Part shown: one piece after another, positions 30,535-37,739 of the stretch
Position numbering within the stretch: position 1 is the first letter of the stretch
Layout of the letters: every line of letters begins with the position of its first letter
From: a virus
Strand: one strand, 5' to 3'
Virus record (IMG/VR): IMGVR_UViG_3300043570_001980
Location: 1-64,000 of that record
Length of the DNA: 64,000 nt
Position numbers and translations under genes: made by a program
Notes under the pieces: generated by a model
Seen by the model: only the letters and a program-made list of their open reading frames with translations
What the model was told of the DNA's origin: nothing
Database searches by the model: none

Positions 30535-30563
30535 TTGACCAGAATTACCCATTTTGCTATAAT
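30535..30563 (+). promoter_or_regulatory. Sigma70-like promoter
   Basis: TTGACC, 17 nt, TATAAT with TGC extension; AAAGGAG site before ATG 30595. Confidence 0.85.
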
Positions 30564-30594
30564 AGAAGTATAGTAAGAAACAAAGGAGTTAGAT

Positions 30595-30873
30595 ATGTCA
30601 TACGTAATTGTCTCAAAAGGTACTGGTTTAATCGTTACCGACGGTCCCAACAAGACTCGTGCCTACAAAACATTTGGTGCCGCCAAAGCAACTCGTACCC
30701 GTCTCTGCAACAAAGCAGGTTGGAACGAAAGCCAACTGAACATTGTGAGCCGTGACACTTACACGGCACCCAAGATCACTGTTCGTAATTTGATGACAGG
30801 CAAGCCAGTGAAAATTGACGCTGACACACCTTGGGCTTGCCGAGTTGACAGCGAAGCCTACTGGAGCAATTGA
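30595..30873 (+). CDS. Small basic protein, 92 residues
   Basis: SYVIVSKGTGLIVTDGPNKTRAYKTFGAAKATRTRLCNKAG then SRDTYTAPKITVRNLMTGKPVKIDADTPW. Looks like a compact alpha/beta domain similar in form to other small T4-type accessory proteins. First gene of a run (30595-32342) from the promoter at 30535. Function unknown. Confidence 0.6.
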   Translation: MSYVIVSKGTGLIVTDGPNKTRAYKTFGAAKATRTRLCNKAGWNESQLNIVSRDTYTAPKITVRNLMTGKPVKIDADTPWACRVDSEAYWSN

Positions 30874-30874
30874 T

Positions 30875-31135
30875 ATGCGATACGGTAACATGCCTTACAA
30901 ATATCGAGTGGTAACTAAGGTATCATCTAAGGAAGATGCTATCACAGATGTATTTGGACGTCAAATTTTGTTGACAACAAATAACTATCAAACAGCTCGC
31001 AAAGAGTGTATTGAGTGGGCCGCTTATGATGACATTCTTGTGCATGTGATCAACCAGTTTGGCTCTAGCAAATTCTCATGTGACGGAGCCAGTGAGGCTT
31101 ACGATCGTTATCCTAAAACAGCGGAGACAGTATAA
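30875..31135 (+). CDS. Small protein, 86 residues
   Basis: Begins MRYGNMPYKYRVVTKVSSKEDAITDVFGRQ; stop overlaps the next start as TAATG. No motif recognised. Confidence 0.55.
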   Translation: MRYGNMPYKYRVVTKVSSKEDAITDVFGRQILLTTNNYQTARKECIEWAAYDDILVHVINQFGSSKFSCDGASEAYDRYPKTAETV

Positions 31136-31278
31136 TGAAAGTCGTATATAATGGTTTGTTGGGTGGCTGGTACATTGTGCGTGGAGCCCACCAAACACCT
31201 ATCAGTGGTAGGTTCGACAGCAAAGAATCGGCACTGGCTCATTTGCGTAGACGCAACCCTTTCCATACCGGAGTTTAA
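31135..31278 (+). CDS. Small protein, 47 residues
   Basis: TAATG-coupled start. VVYNGLLGGWYIVRGAHQTPISGRFDSKESALAHLRRR has a beta-turn-beta-helix look typical of tiny phage adaptor domains. Function unknown. Confidence 0.55.
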   Translation: MKVVYNGLLGGWYIVRGAHQTPISGRFDSKESALAHLRRRNPFHTGV

Positions 31279-31282
31279 TACA

Positions 31283-31483
31283 ATGCATCAAAACGTAGAT
31301 AACCTTATTATTAAATTTGCGGAAATCCTGGACAGAGATCCCTTGGATCAGATGGAGGACACCTACTCCATTCTGCGCAAATTTACAGAAGCCATTGCTC
31401 AAGACTGTATGTCCAACTTGTATCTGAATGGATACGACGATGCAATGATGCAGATAAAACAACATTTGGGAATTGAAAAATGA
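31283..31483 (+). CDS. Small helical protein, 66 residues
   Basis: Start ATG 31283 is used; the longer frame overlaps the previous gene. Helical and acidic (ILDRDPLDQMEDTYSILRKFTEAIAQD). ATGA overlap with the next gene. Confidence 0.55.
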   Translation: MHQNVDNLIIKFAEILDRDPLDQMEDTYSILRKFTEAIAQDCMSNLYLNGYDDAMMQIKQHLGIEK

Positions 31484-31788
31484 AAAAATTAATCAGAGAC
31501 GGTAAAGTAGCAGTATTGTACTCGCCCGGCTTTGGTGCTGGTTGGTCAACTTGGAATCAAGAGTTGCCCGAGCTGGTGTTCAATCCTGTGATTGTTGATT
31601 TTGTAGAAAAAGAACAATGGGATGAATTAGCAGTTTACGTTAGCCTCAAGTATCCTGACATCTACGACGGTGGCATGAGAGATCTAGAAATTGCCTGGCT
31701 TGATGTGGGTGCTGAATTTAGAATCCACGAGTACGACGGTAGCGAAAGCATTGAAGTCAAAGAAGAATTGATGTGGTTGGTTGCGTAA
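31480..31788 (+). CDS. Conserved phage protein (DGKVAVLYSPGFGAGW type)
   Basis: 102 residues beginning MKKLIRDGKVAVLYSPGFGAGWSTWN, a pattern seen in many large phages (recalled) with no assigned function. Acidic, single domain, ATGA-coupled. Confidence 0.65.
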   Translation: MKKLIRDGKVAVLYSPGFGAGWSTWNQELPELVFNPVIVDFVEKEQWDELAVYVSLKYPDIYDGGMRDLEIAWLDVGAEFRIHEYDGSESIEVKEELMWLVA

Positions 31789-31797
31789 GGAAATAAA

Positions 31798-32094
31798 ATG
31801 ACAGTAGAATACGGAACTTGTCCTGTGTGCAACGGCTCTGGTCGTGTGACGCCAAGCCCTGAACAACAAAAATACAAACATGTCTATTCAGGCTACGACA
31901 AAGACACAGACACCCTAGGTTGTTCCAATTGTGGCGGCCAGTACATGTACGGCACCCCACGTGGCAAAGTCCGATTGAACGCACAAGGTGATCCATGCAC
32001 TCACCATTATCAAAGCAGTAATGCCGGGCGATGTTTGACCAATTATGATTGTGTCCACTGTGGCGATCGTTATCAAATTGATTCGGGTGACTAA
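31798..32094 (+). CDS. Zinc-ribbon protein (DnaJ-type CxxCxGxG)
   Basis: 98 residues with CPVCNGSGRV, CSNCGG and CVHCGDRY, three CxxC pairs fit to bind zinc, the first with the CxxCxGxG form of the DnaJ zinc-binding domain. No J-domain. It may act as an adaptor for nucleic acid or protein. Stop overlaps the next start. Confidence 0.7.
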   Translation: MTVEYGTCPVCNGSGRVTPSPEQQKYKHVYSGYDKDTDTLGCSNCGGQYMYGTPRGKVRLNAQGDPCTHHYQSSNAGRCLTNYDCVHCGDRYQIDSGD

Positions 32095-32342
32095 TGAAAA
32101 CCACACGAGTTGATGGCGGTAAAATTAGTTGGACCGATGAGTGGAAGGTTGGTGCTGTGGCAACAGCCACCGAGATGTTTGGCCTCCCGGGTACCCAAGC
32201 AGGTCGACGTTGGTTTTATCGTGTGCAATTTCTCAACGAAGAATGGCGCAGAAAAGGCAGAAAATCAGAGTTAAAAGTTCTGTTGTATTTTCGCAACACA
32301 GTAGATGCCACGTTTTTCTGCTTAAAAAAGTCGCAGAAATAG
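32094..32342 (+). CDS. Small protein, 82 residues
   Basis: TAATG-coupled start. Contains DEWKVGAVATATEMFGLPG and a basic C-terminus RRKGRKSELKVLLYFRN. The 3' end holds a hairpin (32315-32339) that precedes the next promoter. Function unknown. Confidence 0.5.
   Translation: MKTTRVDGGKISWTDEWKVGAVATATEMFGLPGTQAGRRWFYRVQFLNEEWRRKGRKSELKVLLYFRNTVDATFFCLKKSQK
32315..32339 (+). other. Stem-loop upstream of promoter
   Basis: TTTCTGC, 11-nt loop, GCAGAAA, within the last codons of the preceding gene and 8 nt before a -35. Same CTGCTTAAAA core as the hairpins at 29971 and 30484. Confidence 0.6.
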
Positions 32343-32346
32343 CTGG

Positions 32347-32375
32347 TTGACCAGAATTGCCCATTTTGCTATAAT
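32347..32375 (+). promoter_or_regulatory. Sigma70-like promoter
   Basis: TTGACC, 17 nt, TATAAT. AAAGGAG before ATG 32405. Confidence 0.85.
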
Positions 32376-32404
32376 ACTTGTATAGTAAACAAAAAGGAGC
32401 TGGT

Positions 32405-32668
32405 ATGTTAAAATTTGCAAAGATTGCTCAAGTCGGTGACACCATCCGTGCATATGATTTCAAGCCGTTGATAGGCCGCGAAGATTGTTTTGTTGAAGGT
32501 GTTGTTCAAAAAATTGACAACCGTGGCTACGATTGTTTTGTGATTGTAGTGACCAAAGACAGCTGGTCAGATGCTGAAGATGCTGGCCGTGTTGGCAAAG
32601 AAGTGTTTGTTCCATTTGAAGTCAGCTTCATGGAATTTGATGCCCGTGTTATGAATCTCAGCCGCTAA
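32405..32668 (+). CDS. Small beta-barrel-like protein, 87 residues
   Basis: FAKIAQVGDTIRAYDFKPLIGREDCFVEGVVQKIDNRGYDCFVIVVTKD has the alternating pattern of an SH3/KOW-type barrel: V-G-D-x-I-x-A-Y-D, then E-G-V-V-x-K-I. Similar small proteins are common in T4-type phages of fresh and marine water (recalled). Function unknown. Confidence 0.6.
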   Translation: MLKFAKIAQVGDTIRAYDFKPLIGREDCFVEGVVQKIDNRGYDCFVIVVTKDSWSDAEDAGRVGKEVFVPFEVSFMEFDARVMNLSR

Positions 32669-32680
32669 AAGGAAATCAAA

Positions 32681-32932
32681 ATGCGTCACGTATCTGGTTT
32701 TAGCAACAGCACCCGAATTCGTTTTATCATTGACGGATTTGGTATGTATGCAACCATCAATGATGTTTTTACAAAAACAGCCACAGTATCGCATGGTGCG
32801 GCTCTGCGATATGCTGTGGAGTATCTGGCAGAAATTCGTCGTCGTAGTCCAGTTCTGGGCGAAAGCCGTCCAGTGGGCACCGTGATTACACACGAAGGTC
32901 ACCAGGTCCAAATCAATTTGATGGCCAATTGA
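32681..32932 (+). CDS. Small protein, 83 residues
   Basis: AAGGAAATC site before ATG 32681. Contains GFGMYATINDVFTKTATVSHGAALRYAVEYLAEIRRRS, a beta-alpha unit. Function unknown. Last gene before the promoter at 32939. Confidence 0.55.
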   Translation: MRHVSGFSNSTRIRFIIDGFGMYATINDVFTKTATVSHGAALRYAVEYLAEIRRRSPVLGESRPVGTVITHEGHQVQINLMAN

Positions 32933-32938
32933 TTTTGG

Positions 32939-32967
32939 TTGACCAATAATTCCCAATTTGCTATAAT
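32939..32967 (+). promoter_or_regulatory. Sigma70-like promoter
   Basis: TTGACC, 17 nt, TATAAT with TGC extension. CAGGAG site before ATG 33000. Leads the longest small-gene run (33000-35597). Confidence 0.85.
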
Positions 32968-32999
32968 ATACACATACACTAACAAAACAGGAGCAGAAA

Positions 33000-33407
33000 A
33001 TGGCATATATCGGAGCACAAGAAGTCAAGTCAATTCGCGACGCACTCAAAGCACAATTCCCCAAGTTTAAATTCAGTGCCCGTAAAGGCAGTGGTTCACT
33101 CAGCGTTGAAGTCACTGTTAAATCTGGTCCTATTGATTTCTTTGAAAATCACAATCAGACCATAGATCACCGTCATGTTGACAGTCGTCTTGCAGAAGGT
33201 TACATGCAGATTAACCCCTACTGGTTCCAAGATCATTTTACTGGCGAAGCCAAGGATGCAATTGATCAGTTCTTGCGTATCATCAAGACTGCACCCGAGC
33301 GTCAGTGGTACGACCGCAGTGATGCAATGACAGATTATTTTGACACCGCTTTTTACATTCACCTGAATATTGGTGAGTGGAGCAAGCCCTACGTATTAGT
33401 TAAGTAA
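33000..33407 (+). CDS. LPD29-like protein
   Basis: 135 residues. IRDALKAQFPKFKFSARKGSGSLSVEVTVKSGPIDFF then HVDSRLAEGYMQINPYWFQDHF resembles LPD29, a small domain found in large polyvalent proteins and phage accessory genes. Function unknown to me. AT-rich leader with own promoter. Confidence 0.5.
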   Translation: MAYIGAQEVKSIRDALKAQFPKFKFSARKGSGSLSVEVTVKSGPIDFFENHNQTIDHRHVDSRLAEGYMQINPYWFQDHFTGEAKDAIDQFLRIIKTAPERQWYDRSDAMTDYFDTAFYIHLNIGEWSKPYVLVK

Positions 33408-33419
33408 ACAGGAGACACC

Positions 33420-34151
33420 GTGAATCCCAAGACTTATTTTCACCCAGCAAATGGTTACAATCCTCGTTATGGTGTTCGTCGCACCAAAGCTACAGTGAAT
33501 TCATTTAAGTATTCTGTTGATGATGTTTGGGGTGCGGCTGTAGCGGCACAACGTGTTAACGGAGAATATCTCAAAGAAGATAAGACCAATATAACTGAAG
33601 ATGGTTCCTATGAGACTCTCCAGAAGCGCAATCGTGACATCATGATGGACTTCCTGGCTGTGCCCGGTACCATCACCGACGAGGATCGTTTGATTGGTCG
33701 CGAGTGCCGTAGATTCTTGCAAAATGATCTTACCTTCCGTGCGCTCAAAGGCCAGCTCAGTGCATTTGATGCAAGTGTCAGCCGGGTTGTGGCTGTTGAA
33801 GATGAATTTGATACTGTACAACATCGACTGGAATTGGCTGTGGTTGCATGTTTGCCACAGAGCCATCAACGTGCATTGGTGCGCCAGTCAATCCAGGACC
33901 GTGTACGCAATGCCAGCGGCGGCTATGTTGGCAATGTCAGCGACAAAGTAGCATTAGATGCAGAAGTTGTGAGTGCCAACTGGAGCAACACATACAACAT
34001 TTTTTGGGTCACTGCAATTACCCAAGATAATCGAGCCTTGTTTTTCAGCTACAAATCTCAGCTGAATTCAGGTATCCAAATCAAATTGATTGGTACTGTA
34101 AAAGCTCATCGTGACAACAAAACCCAACTCAATCGTGTTAAGGTGTTATAA
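33420..34151 (+). CDS. Unknown protein, 243 residues, GTG start
   Basis: Start GTG 33420 with a CAGGAG site. Residues 40-90 are charged helices; the C-terminus (SNTYNIFWVTAITQDNRALFFSYKSQLNSGIQIKLIGTVKAHRDNKTQLNRVKV) looks like an OB-type beta barrel, so a nucleic-acid-binding role is possible but unproven. TAATG-coupled to the next gene. Confidence 0.6.
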   Translation: MNPKTYFHPANGYNPRYGVRRTKATVNSFKYSVDDVWGAAVAAQRVNGEYLKEDKTNITEDGSYETLQKRNRDIMMDFLAVPGTITDEDRLIGRECRRFLQNDLTFRALKGQLSAFDASVSRVVAVEDEFDTVQHRLELAVVACLPQSHQRALVRQSIQDRVRNASGGYVGNVSDKVALDAEVVSANWSNTYNIFWVTAITQDNRALFFSYKSQLNSGIQIKLIGTVKAHRDNKTQLNRVKVL

Positions 34152-34399
34152 TGTTTGATAAAGATATTAATATTAGTAATCTCACTGGTCGTCAGGTTGA
34201 AATGCTGGACATAATGTGGAGTCTTGAACACTATGAAGACATAGAAGCTTGGCAGGCAACTTTAGATCTTCAAGAACGAGAAATGAGCGAAACACTCATG
34301 CGATTGATTTTGCTAGAACTAGTTGACGAAACCATTAATGCTATTAACAAAGAAGACTTGTCCTTGGCCAAAGACTATTTGAAAAAGTTTCAACTATGA
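34151..34399 (+). CDS. Small acidic helical protein, 82 residues
   Basis: TAATG-coupled. Helical and acidic throughout (LTGRQVEMLDIMWSLEHYEDIEAWQATL), ends ATGA-coupled. Function unknown. Confidence 0.55.
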   Translation: MFDKDINISNLTGRQVEMLDIMWSLEHYEDIEAWQATLDLQEREMSETLMRLILLELVDETINAINKEDLSLAKDYLKKFQL

Positions 34400-34737
34400 A
34401 TCCCAAAGACCATCAATTTTTGGCCATGTGGGACTGCTACGGTCTTGAGACCTTGATTGACATTACCGAAACTCAGGGCGCCAAAGTTTGGGCCGCACTA
34501 AAAGGTGAACCCGATACTGTGAGGATTCCCAATTTGATGCACCTTGAACTCAGAGCACGTTATAATAGTCAACGACACTACGAAATTTATATTTTTAATG
34601 CTCAAGAAGGCATTACCAAAGATGACATTCAGGATATGTTTGATGCTGATCCGCAGACAGCCGCAGATACTATTCGCAGGATCGGTCATCGTTATTACAG
34701 CAATCGACGTGACGAACATGCAATTGCAATTAGATAA
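34396..34737 (+). CDS. Small protein, 113 residues
   Basis: Begins MNPKDHQFLAMWDCYGLETLID; alpha/beta with a C-terminal ADTIRRIGHRYYSNRR. Coupled by ATGA. Similar proteins seem to occur in other T4-type genomes, but I cannot name a family. Confidence 0.6.
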   Translation: MNPKDHQFLAMWDCYGLETLIDITETQGAKVWAALKGEPDTVRIPNLMHLELRARYNSQRHYEIYIFNAQEGITKDDIQDMFDADPQTAADTIRRIGHRYYSNRRDEHAIAIR

Positions 34738-34748
34738 GGAGCGCCAGC

Positions 34749-35171
34749 ATGGGACTTGATATGTATGCATACGTGGCTGCCAGAGCTGGACAACAAAGTG
34801 AGTTTTACGAGGGTGCCGAATTTGACCAAGATTCTAGGGATTTTGTCAACAAGGTAGTATCTAAACCACGTGAACTTGCTTACTGGCGCAAGCACCCTAA
34901 CCTGCATGGTTGGATGGAACAACTGTGGAATCAACGCAACGGTGGCAATCAGGATGGCAACACCTTTAATGGTATTGAACTTGAGTTAACTTATGATGAT
35001 TTAGAACGACTTGAGCTTGATGTCATTGCAGGTACATTACCAGGTACATCTGGATTCTTTTTTGGTGATGATGCAGATGACCACTATCAAGATCAAGATC
35101 TTGAATTTATACGGAACGCTCGAGCTGAGTTGTTCATGGGATTGAAAGTATTTTATAATTCTTCATGGTAA
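34749..35171 (+). CDS. Conserved phage protein (MGLDMYAY type)
   Basis: 140 residues. The start MGLDMYAYVAARAG and ELAYWRKHPNLHGWMEQLW are typical of a very common phage accessory protein of unknown function, sometimes mislabelled as an enzyme. AAGGAG site at 34736. Confidence 0.7.
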   Translation: MGLDMYAYVAARAGQQSEFYEGAEFDQDSRDFVNKVVSKPRELAYWRKHPNLHGWMEQLWNQRNGGNQDGNTFNGIELELTYDDLERLELDVIAGTLPGTSGFFFGDDADDHYQDQDLEFIRNARAELFMGLKVFYNSSW

Positions 35172-35177
35172 CATTGT

Positions 35178-35597
35178 ATGAAAATTGGACTTAGTTACAG
35201 CCGTTGTGTCCGAGATATTGTGGACGGTCGAGTAGACATCAACGACGTTTTGATTATCATCAGTCGCACGGATTTTGATCCTCACGATGATGAACAATGG
35301 GCTGGTATCTGGCAAGGATATCATCAGAGTAGCGGTTGGAGTAATCCCGAATGGGGCCACTATACAGACGAAGATGAAGCTAAGTTTCGTAGTGTCAGCA
35401 TTGAACTTTGGGAATCAGGTAAACTGCACCAACCACGCAAGTTTGGTGCTCATCCAGCTCGCCGCTCTGAGATTTGGCTTGAGGCAGTACTGCCCAGCAG
35501 TGAACTCAAACGCAACCCTGCGGCCCAGGATGCCTGGAATCGTTTCCAAACCATTGCAGGTCTGACCAATGTTAAATTGGACAAAGACTACCAATAA
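35178..35597 (+). CDS. Conserved T4-type protein (GLSYSRCVRDIVDG type)
   Basis: 139 residues. KIGLSYSRCVRDIVDGRVDINDVLIIISRTDFDPHDDEQW is a well-known start of an uncharacterised T4-family protein. It supports the T4-type assignment of the window. Function unknown. Confidence 0.75.
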   Translation: MKIGLSYSRCVRDIVDGRVDINDVLIIISRTDFDPHDDEQWAGIWQGYHQSSGWSNPEWGHYTDEDEAKFRSVSIELWESGKLHQPRKFGAHPARRSEIWLEAVLPSSELKRNPAAQDAWNRFQTIAGLTNVKLDKDYQ

Positions 35598-35602
35598 AAT
35601 GG

Positions 35603-35631
35603 TTGACCAATTAATTGATTCGTGCTATAAT
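35603..35631 (+). promoter_or_regulatory. Sigma70-like promoter with +1 on a start codon
   Basis: TTGACC, 17 nt, TATAAT, then 6 nt to ATG 35638. No ribosome site. Confidence 0.75.
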
Positions 35632-35637
35632 ACATAC

Positions 35638-35787
35638 ATGGACAAAAAATTAACCAGTTTTGAGCGGGTAAATATGTTGCAAAAAAACAACACATTTGCT
35701 TGCTCAAATATAGCAGGAAAGGTTGACACAAAAACCCTTTTTTGCTATACTAATGATATGCTGATAAAAACAGCATACAAACTTTAA
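35638..35787 (+). CDS. Small protein, 49 residues, predicted leaderless
   Basis: MDKKLTSFERVNMLQKNNTF then SNIAGKVDTKTLFCYTNDM. The 3' half contains the next promoter (35723-35751), so it may be a leader ORF more than a functional protein. Not recognised. Confidence 0.35.
   Translation: MDKKLTSFERVNMLQKNNTFACSNIAGKVDTKTLFCYTNDMLIKTAYKL
35723..35751 (+). promoter_or_regulatory. Sigma70-like promoter
   Basis: TTGACA, 17 nt, TATACT. An ATG lies exactly at the predicted +1 (35758) and opens a nine-codon frame ending at 35787; the main gene starts at 35817 with GAAAGG. Confidence 0.75.
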
Positions 35788-35816
35788 CTTAATAGGCAAC
35801 TTTGAAAGGCAACATT

Positions 35817-36176
35817 ATGTCAGAATCTAAACTCTTTACAGTAGCAGGTACCGCAACTAACGCAGACGGTACCACAAAGGCTCGCTTTGCTAACGACCTC
35901 GTCGCTCGCATCAAGATCCTCAACAAGGCAGGATGCACAGCCATTAATTTGGTTGAACTCCCATCGCCCATGACAAAACTGCAGGCCCTGCAGTTCTTGC
36001 AAGACACACAAGGCTACACTGGTGATGCCAGCTATGCCGTAGCCAACAAGCTGTCTGAGAAGACCAAGCTTGCCAAGAAAGGCGAGATCAAGGTAACTGC
36101 AAAGTCTGCAAAGACTGTGGCAACCAAGGCTCCTGTTGCAAAAACAGAAGTAAAGGCTCCTGAAGCCCAAGTATAA
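35817..36176 (+). CDS. Protein with N-terminal folded domain and Ala/Lys-rich tail
   Basis: 119 residues. The first 80 residues (LFTVAGTATNADGTTKARFANDLVARIKILNKAG then LQFLQDTQGYTGD) look folded; the last 35 (KGEIKVTAKSAKTVATKAPVAKTEVKAPEA) are a disordered basic tail. A DNA-bound or virion-internal protein is possible. Followed by a strong terminator. ATG 35817 preferred over TTG 35802. Confidence 0.65.
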   Translation: MSESKLFTVAGTATNADGTTKARFANDLVARIKILNKAGCTAINLVELPSPMTKLQALQFLQDTQGYTGDASYAVANKLSEKTKLAKKGEIKVTAKSAKTVATKAPVAKTEVKAPEAQV

Positions 36177-36195
36177 GCGCAATGCTTATATTAAC

Positions 36196-36220
36196 AAGCG
36201 GCCCAAGAGGCCGCTTTTTT
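36196..36220 (+). terminator. Rho-independent terminator
   Basis: AAGCGGCC, CAAGA, GGCCGCTT, then T-run. 20 nt after the preceding stop. Confidence 0.9.
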
Positions 36221-36297
36221 ATGGCCTCTTAATCTAAAACCATAAATTATTAGAGTGCCAAAAACACCATATCTTTGTATCAGTCATAATTAAAAAT

Positions 36298-36552
36298 ATG
36301 TTAGATGACAAAGTCTCAGAGGACACAATAAAATTACTACTCCTTGATTTATGCAAAGTAATGCACTCATATGGTTATAAAAAAATACGCATGGGACACA
36401 TAATGCGTCTTTTAGGAATGGATTCTAAGTCTGCTAGCAAGTACGATGAAGACTACATAGAGCTTAACCATGAGTTTGAAGATTTGATTCACGAAACTGA
36501 GCAATCTCTGTTAAACGATATAACAATACCAATCGGTACAACCATACATTAA
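36298..36552 (+). CDS. Small helical protein, 84 residues
   Basis: Helical (TIKLLLLDLCKVMHSYGYKKIRMGHIMRLLGM) with an acidic second half. No good ribosome site; a 14-nt motif AGAGTGCCAAAAAC lies upstream at 36251 and recurs at 36790. Function unknown. Confidence 0.6.
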   Translation: MLDDKVSEDTIKLLLLDLCKVMHSYGYKKIRMGHIMRLLGMDSKSASKYDEDYIELNHEFEDLIHETEQSLLNDITIPIGTTIH

Positions 36553-36553
36553 A

Positions 36554-36790
36554 ATGAGTATAAGCAATTTCAGAGCTCAAGAAGCTCTGTACATAGTTAT
36601 TCTGCGAGATAAGAATGCAGAGCAACTGCTCAAACAATGGGCCAAAGATTCAAATGTTCAGGTATCCATAGAAAATAATCGCATGAAGATATTTGAACAA
36701 CGAGGCCTATCTGTATTCCATTTGAATTGGTCACATGGTTGGGACAATATCACAATCTGGGATTGCTGGAACAAAAGACACATAGACTAA
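36554..36790 (+). CDS. Small protein, 78 residues
   Basis: Starts 1 nt after the previous stop. Contains ALYIVILRDKNAEQLLKQWAKDSNVQVSIENNRMKIFEQRGLSVFHLNW, an alpha/beta arrangement. Function unknown. Confidence 0.55.
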   Translation: MSISNFRAQEALYIVILRDKNAEQLLKQWAKDSNVQVSIENNRMKIFEQRGLSVFHLNWSHGWDNITIWDCWNKRHID

Positions 36791-36805
36791 GAGTGCCAAA
36801 AACCA

Positions 36806-36834
36806 TTGACATTGGTGGCATTTAATCATAAAAT
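36806..36834 (+). promoter_or_regulatory. Sigma70-like promoter
   Basis: TTGACA, 17 nt, TAAAAT. AAGGAG site before ATG 36861. Confidence 0.75.
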
Positions 36835-36860
36835 ACTAGAGTCAACTTAAGGAGATTACA

Positions 36861-37046
36861 ATGACACAACACGAACAAATCGTAGCCGCTTACGAAAGCT
36901 ACCTGGCAGAAAATGAGAAGTTTACCCAAAAGGGTGTTAAAGCGGCAGCCGCCCGTGCTCGCAAGGCCTTGCAAGAAATGAGCAAAGGCATCAAAGAGCG
37001 CCGTAAAGAAATCACAGCAGAAAAAGAAGCTTTGGCAACAAAATAA
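36861..37046 (+). CDS. Histone Hc1-like basic helical protein
   Basis: 61 residues. KGVKAAAARARKALQEMSKGIKERRKEITAEKEA follows the pattern of the Hc1-type bacterial histone-like proteins (KG-x-KAAA-x-RAR-x-x-L ... R-x-E-I-x-A-E-K), with a polar N-terminal helix in front. DNA binding is inferred. Own strong promoter and the following AbrB-like gene suggest a regulatory pair. Confidence 0.5.
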   Translation: MTQHEQIVAAYESYLAENEKFTQKGVKAAAARARKALQEMSKGIKERRKEITAEKEALATK

Positions 37047-37047
37047 A

Positions 37048-37221
37048 ATGACTCAGTCCTGGACTCTTACAGTTGAAGAAGACCCAGAAACCGGTGATGC
37101 TATTCTTAAGTTCCCAGAGGATTTATTAGAAGCTGCCGGTTGGCAAGAAGGTGATGTCCTTAATTGGACAGACTTAAAGGATGGATCATGGGAATTAAAA
37201 AAGATTATACAGAACAATTAG
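37048..37221 (+). CDS. AbrB/SpoVT-like small protein, 57 residues
   Basis: Starts 1 nt after the previous stop. SWTLTVEEDPETGDAILKFPEDLLEAAGWQEGDVLNWTDLKDGSWELKK has the AbrB swapped-hairpin form: strand, P-x-x-L-L-E-x-A-G-W-x-E-G-D-x-L turn, strand. Common in T4-type phages (recalled). DNA-binding role inferred. Overlaps the next gene by 34 nt. Confidence 0.65.
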   Translation: MTQSWTLTVEEDPETGDAILKFPEDLLEAAGWQEGDVLNWTDLKDGSWELKKIIQNN

Positions 37222-37739
37222 ATTTGTTTAATAGTATGTCCTCCACAACCGATACATTAAGTTTGGATTTAACAGACTCAACTGATGACAGTTCATGGCT
37301 TGATCAAGATACCATGGCGTCCTCTAATACTGTGGATACAATTACACTAGGGTCAGGATACGGGTCAATGACAATATCAGGTGGAAGCCCGGTGTACACA
37401 ATTGGACCAATAACAACCGGAGTTTCAGGGCCAGGATTTAATTGGAGCAACACAGGTGCAGCCTCATCCGGTGTGCATGTTAACTCTAATCAAGGCAGTG
37501 GCGTAATTGATGTCAAAGGTGAAAACGCTGATATCAAAATCAACGGAGTCAGTCTCAGTGACACACTAAAAGTAATTCAGGATCGTCTTAATTTATTACA
37601 ACCCAATCCTGAATTAGAAGCTGAATGGGACCAACTACGTGAAGTAGGCGACCAGTATAGAAAACTCGAAGCTGAGTTTAAAGAAAAAACCAAAATGTGG
37701 AATACACTCAAAAGCATGCCACCACCGGAGATCAAATGA
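37188..37739 (+). CDS. Phage protein with Ser/Thr/Gly-rich middle and coiled-coil end
   Basis: 183 residues; start ATG 37188 has AAAGGA at proper spacing. After DYTEQLDLFNS comes a long Ser/Thr/Gly region (TITLGSGYGSMTISGGSP), then DIKINGVSLSDTLKVIQDRLNLLQPNPELEAEWDQLREVGDQYRKLEAEFKEK. A similar architecture is recalled from other T4-type phages. Possibly virion-associated; function unknown. ATGA-coupled to nadE. Confidence 0.65.
   Translation: MGIKKDYTEQLDLFNSMSSTTDTLSLDLTDSTDDSSWLDQDTMASSNTVDTITLGSGYGSMTISGGSPVYTIGPITTGVSGPGFNWSNTGAASSGVHVNSNQGSGVIDVKGENADIKINGVSLSDTLKVIQDRLNLLQPNPELEAEWDQLREVGDQYRKLEAEFKEKTKMWNTLKSMPPPEIK

Noticed and set aside
36251-36803. Repeated AGAGTGCCAAAAAC at about 36251 and 36790
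   Set aside because: Only two copies of a 14-nt motif; possibly a regulatory site, but too little to call.
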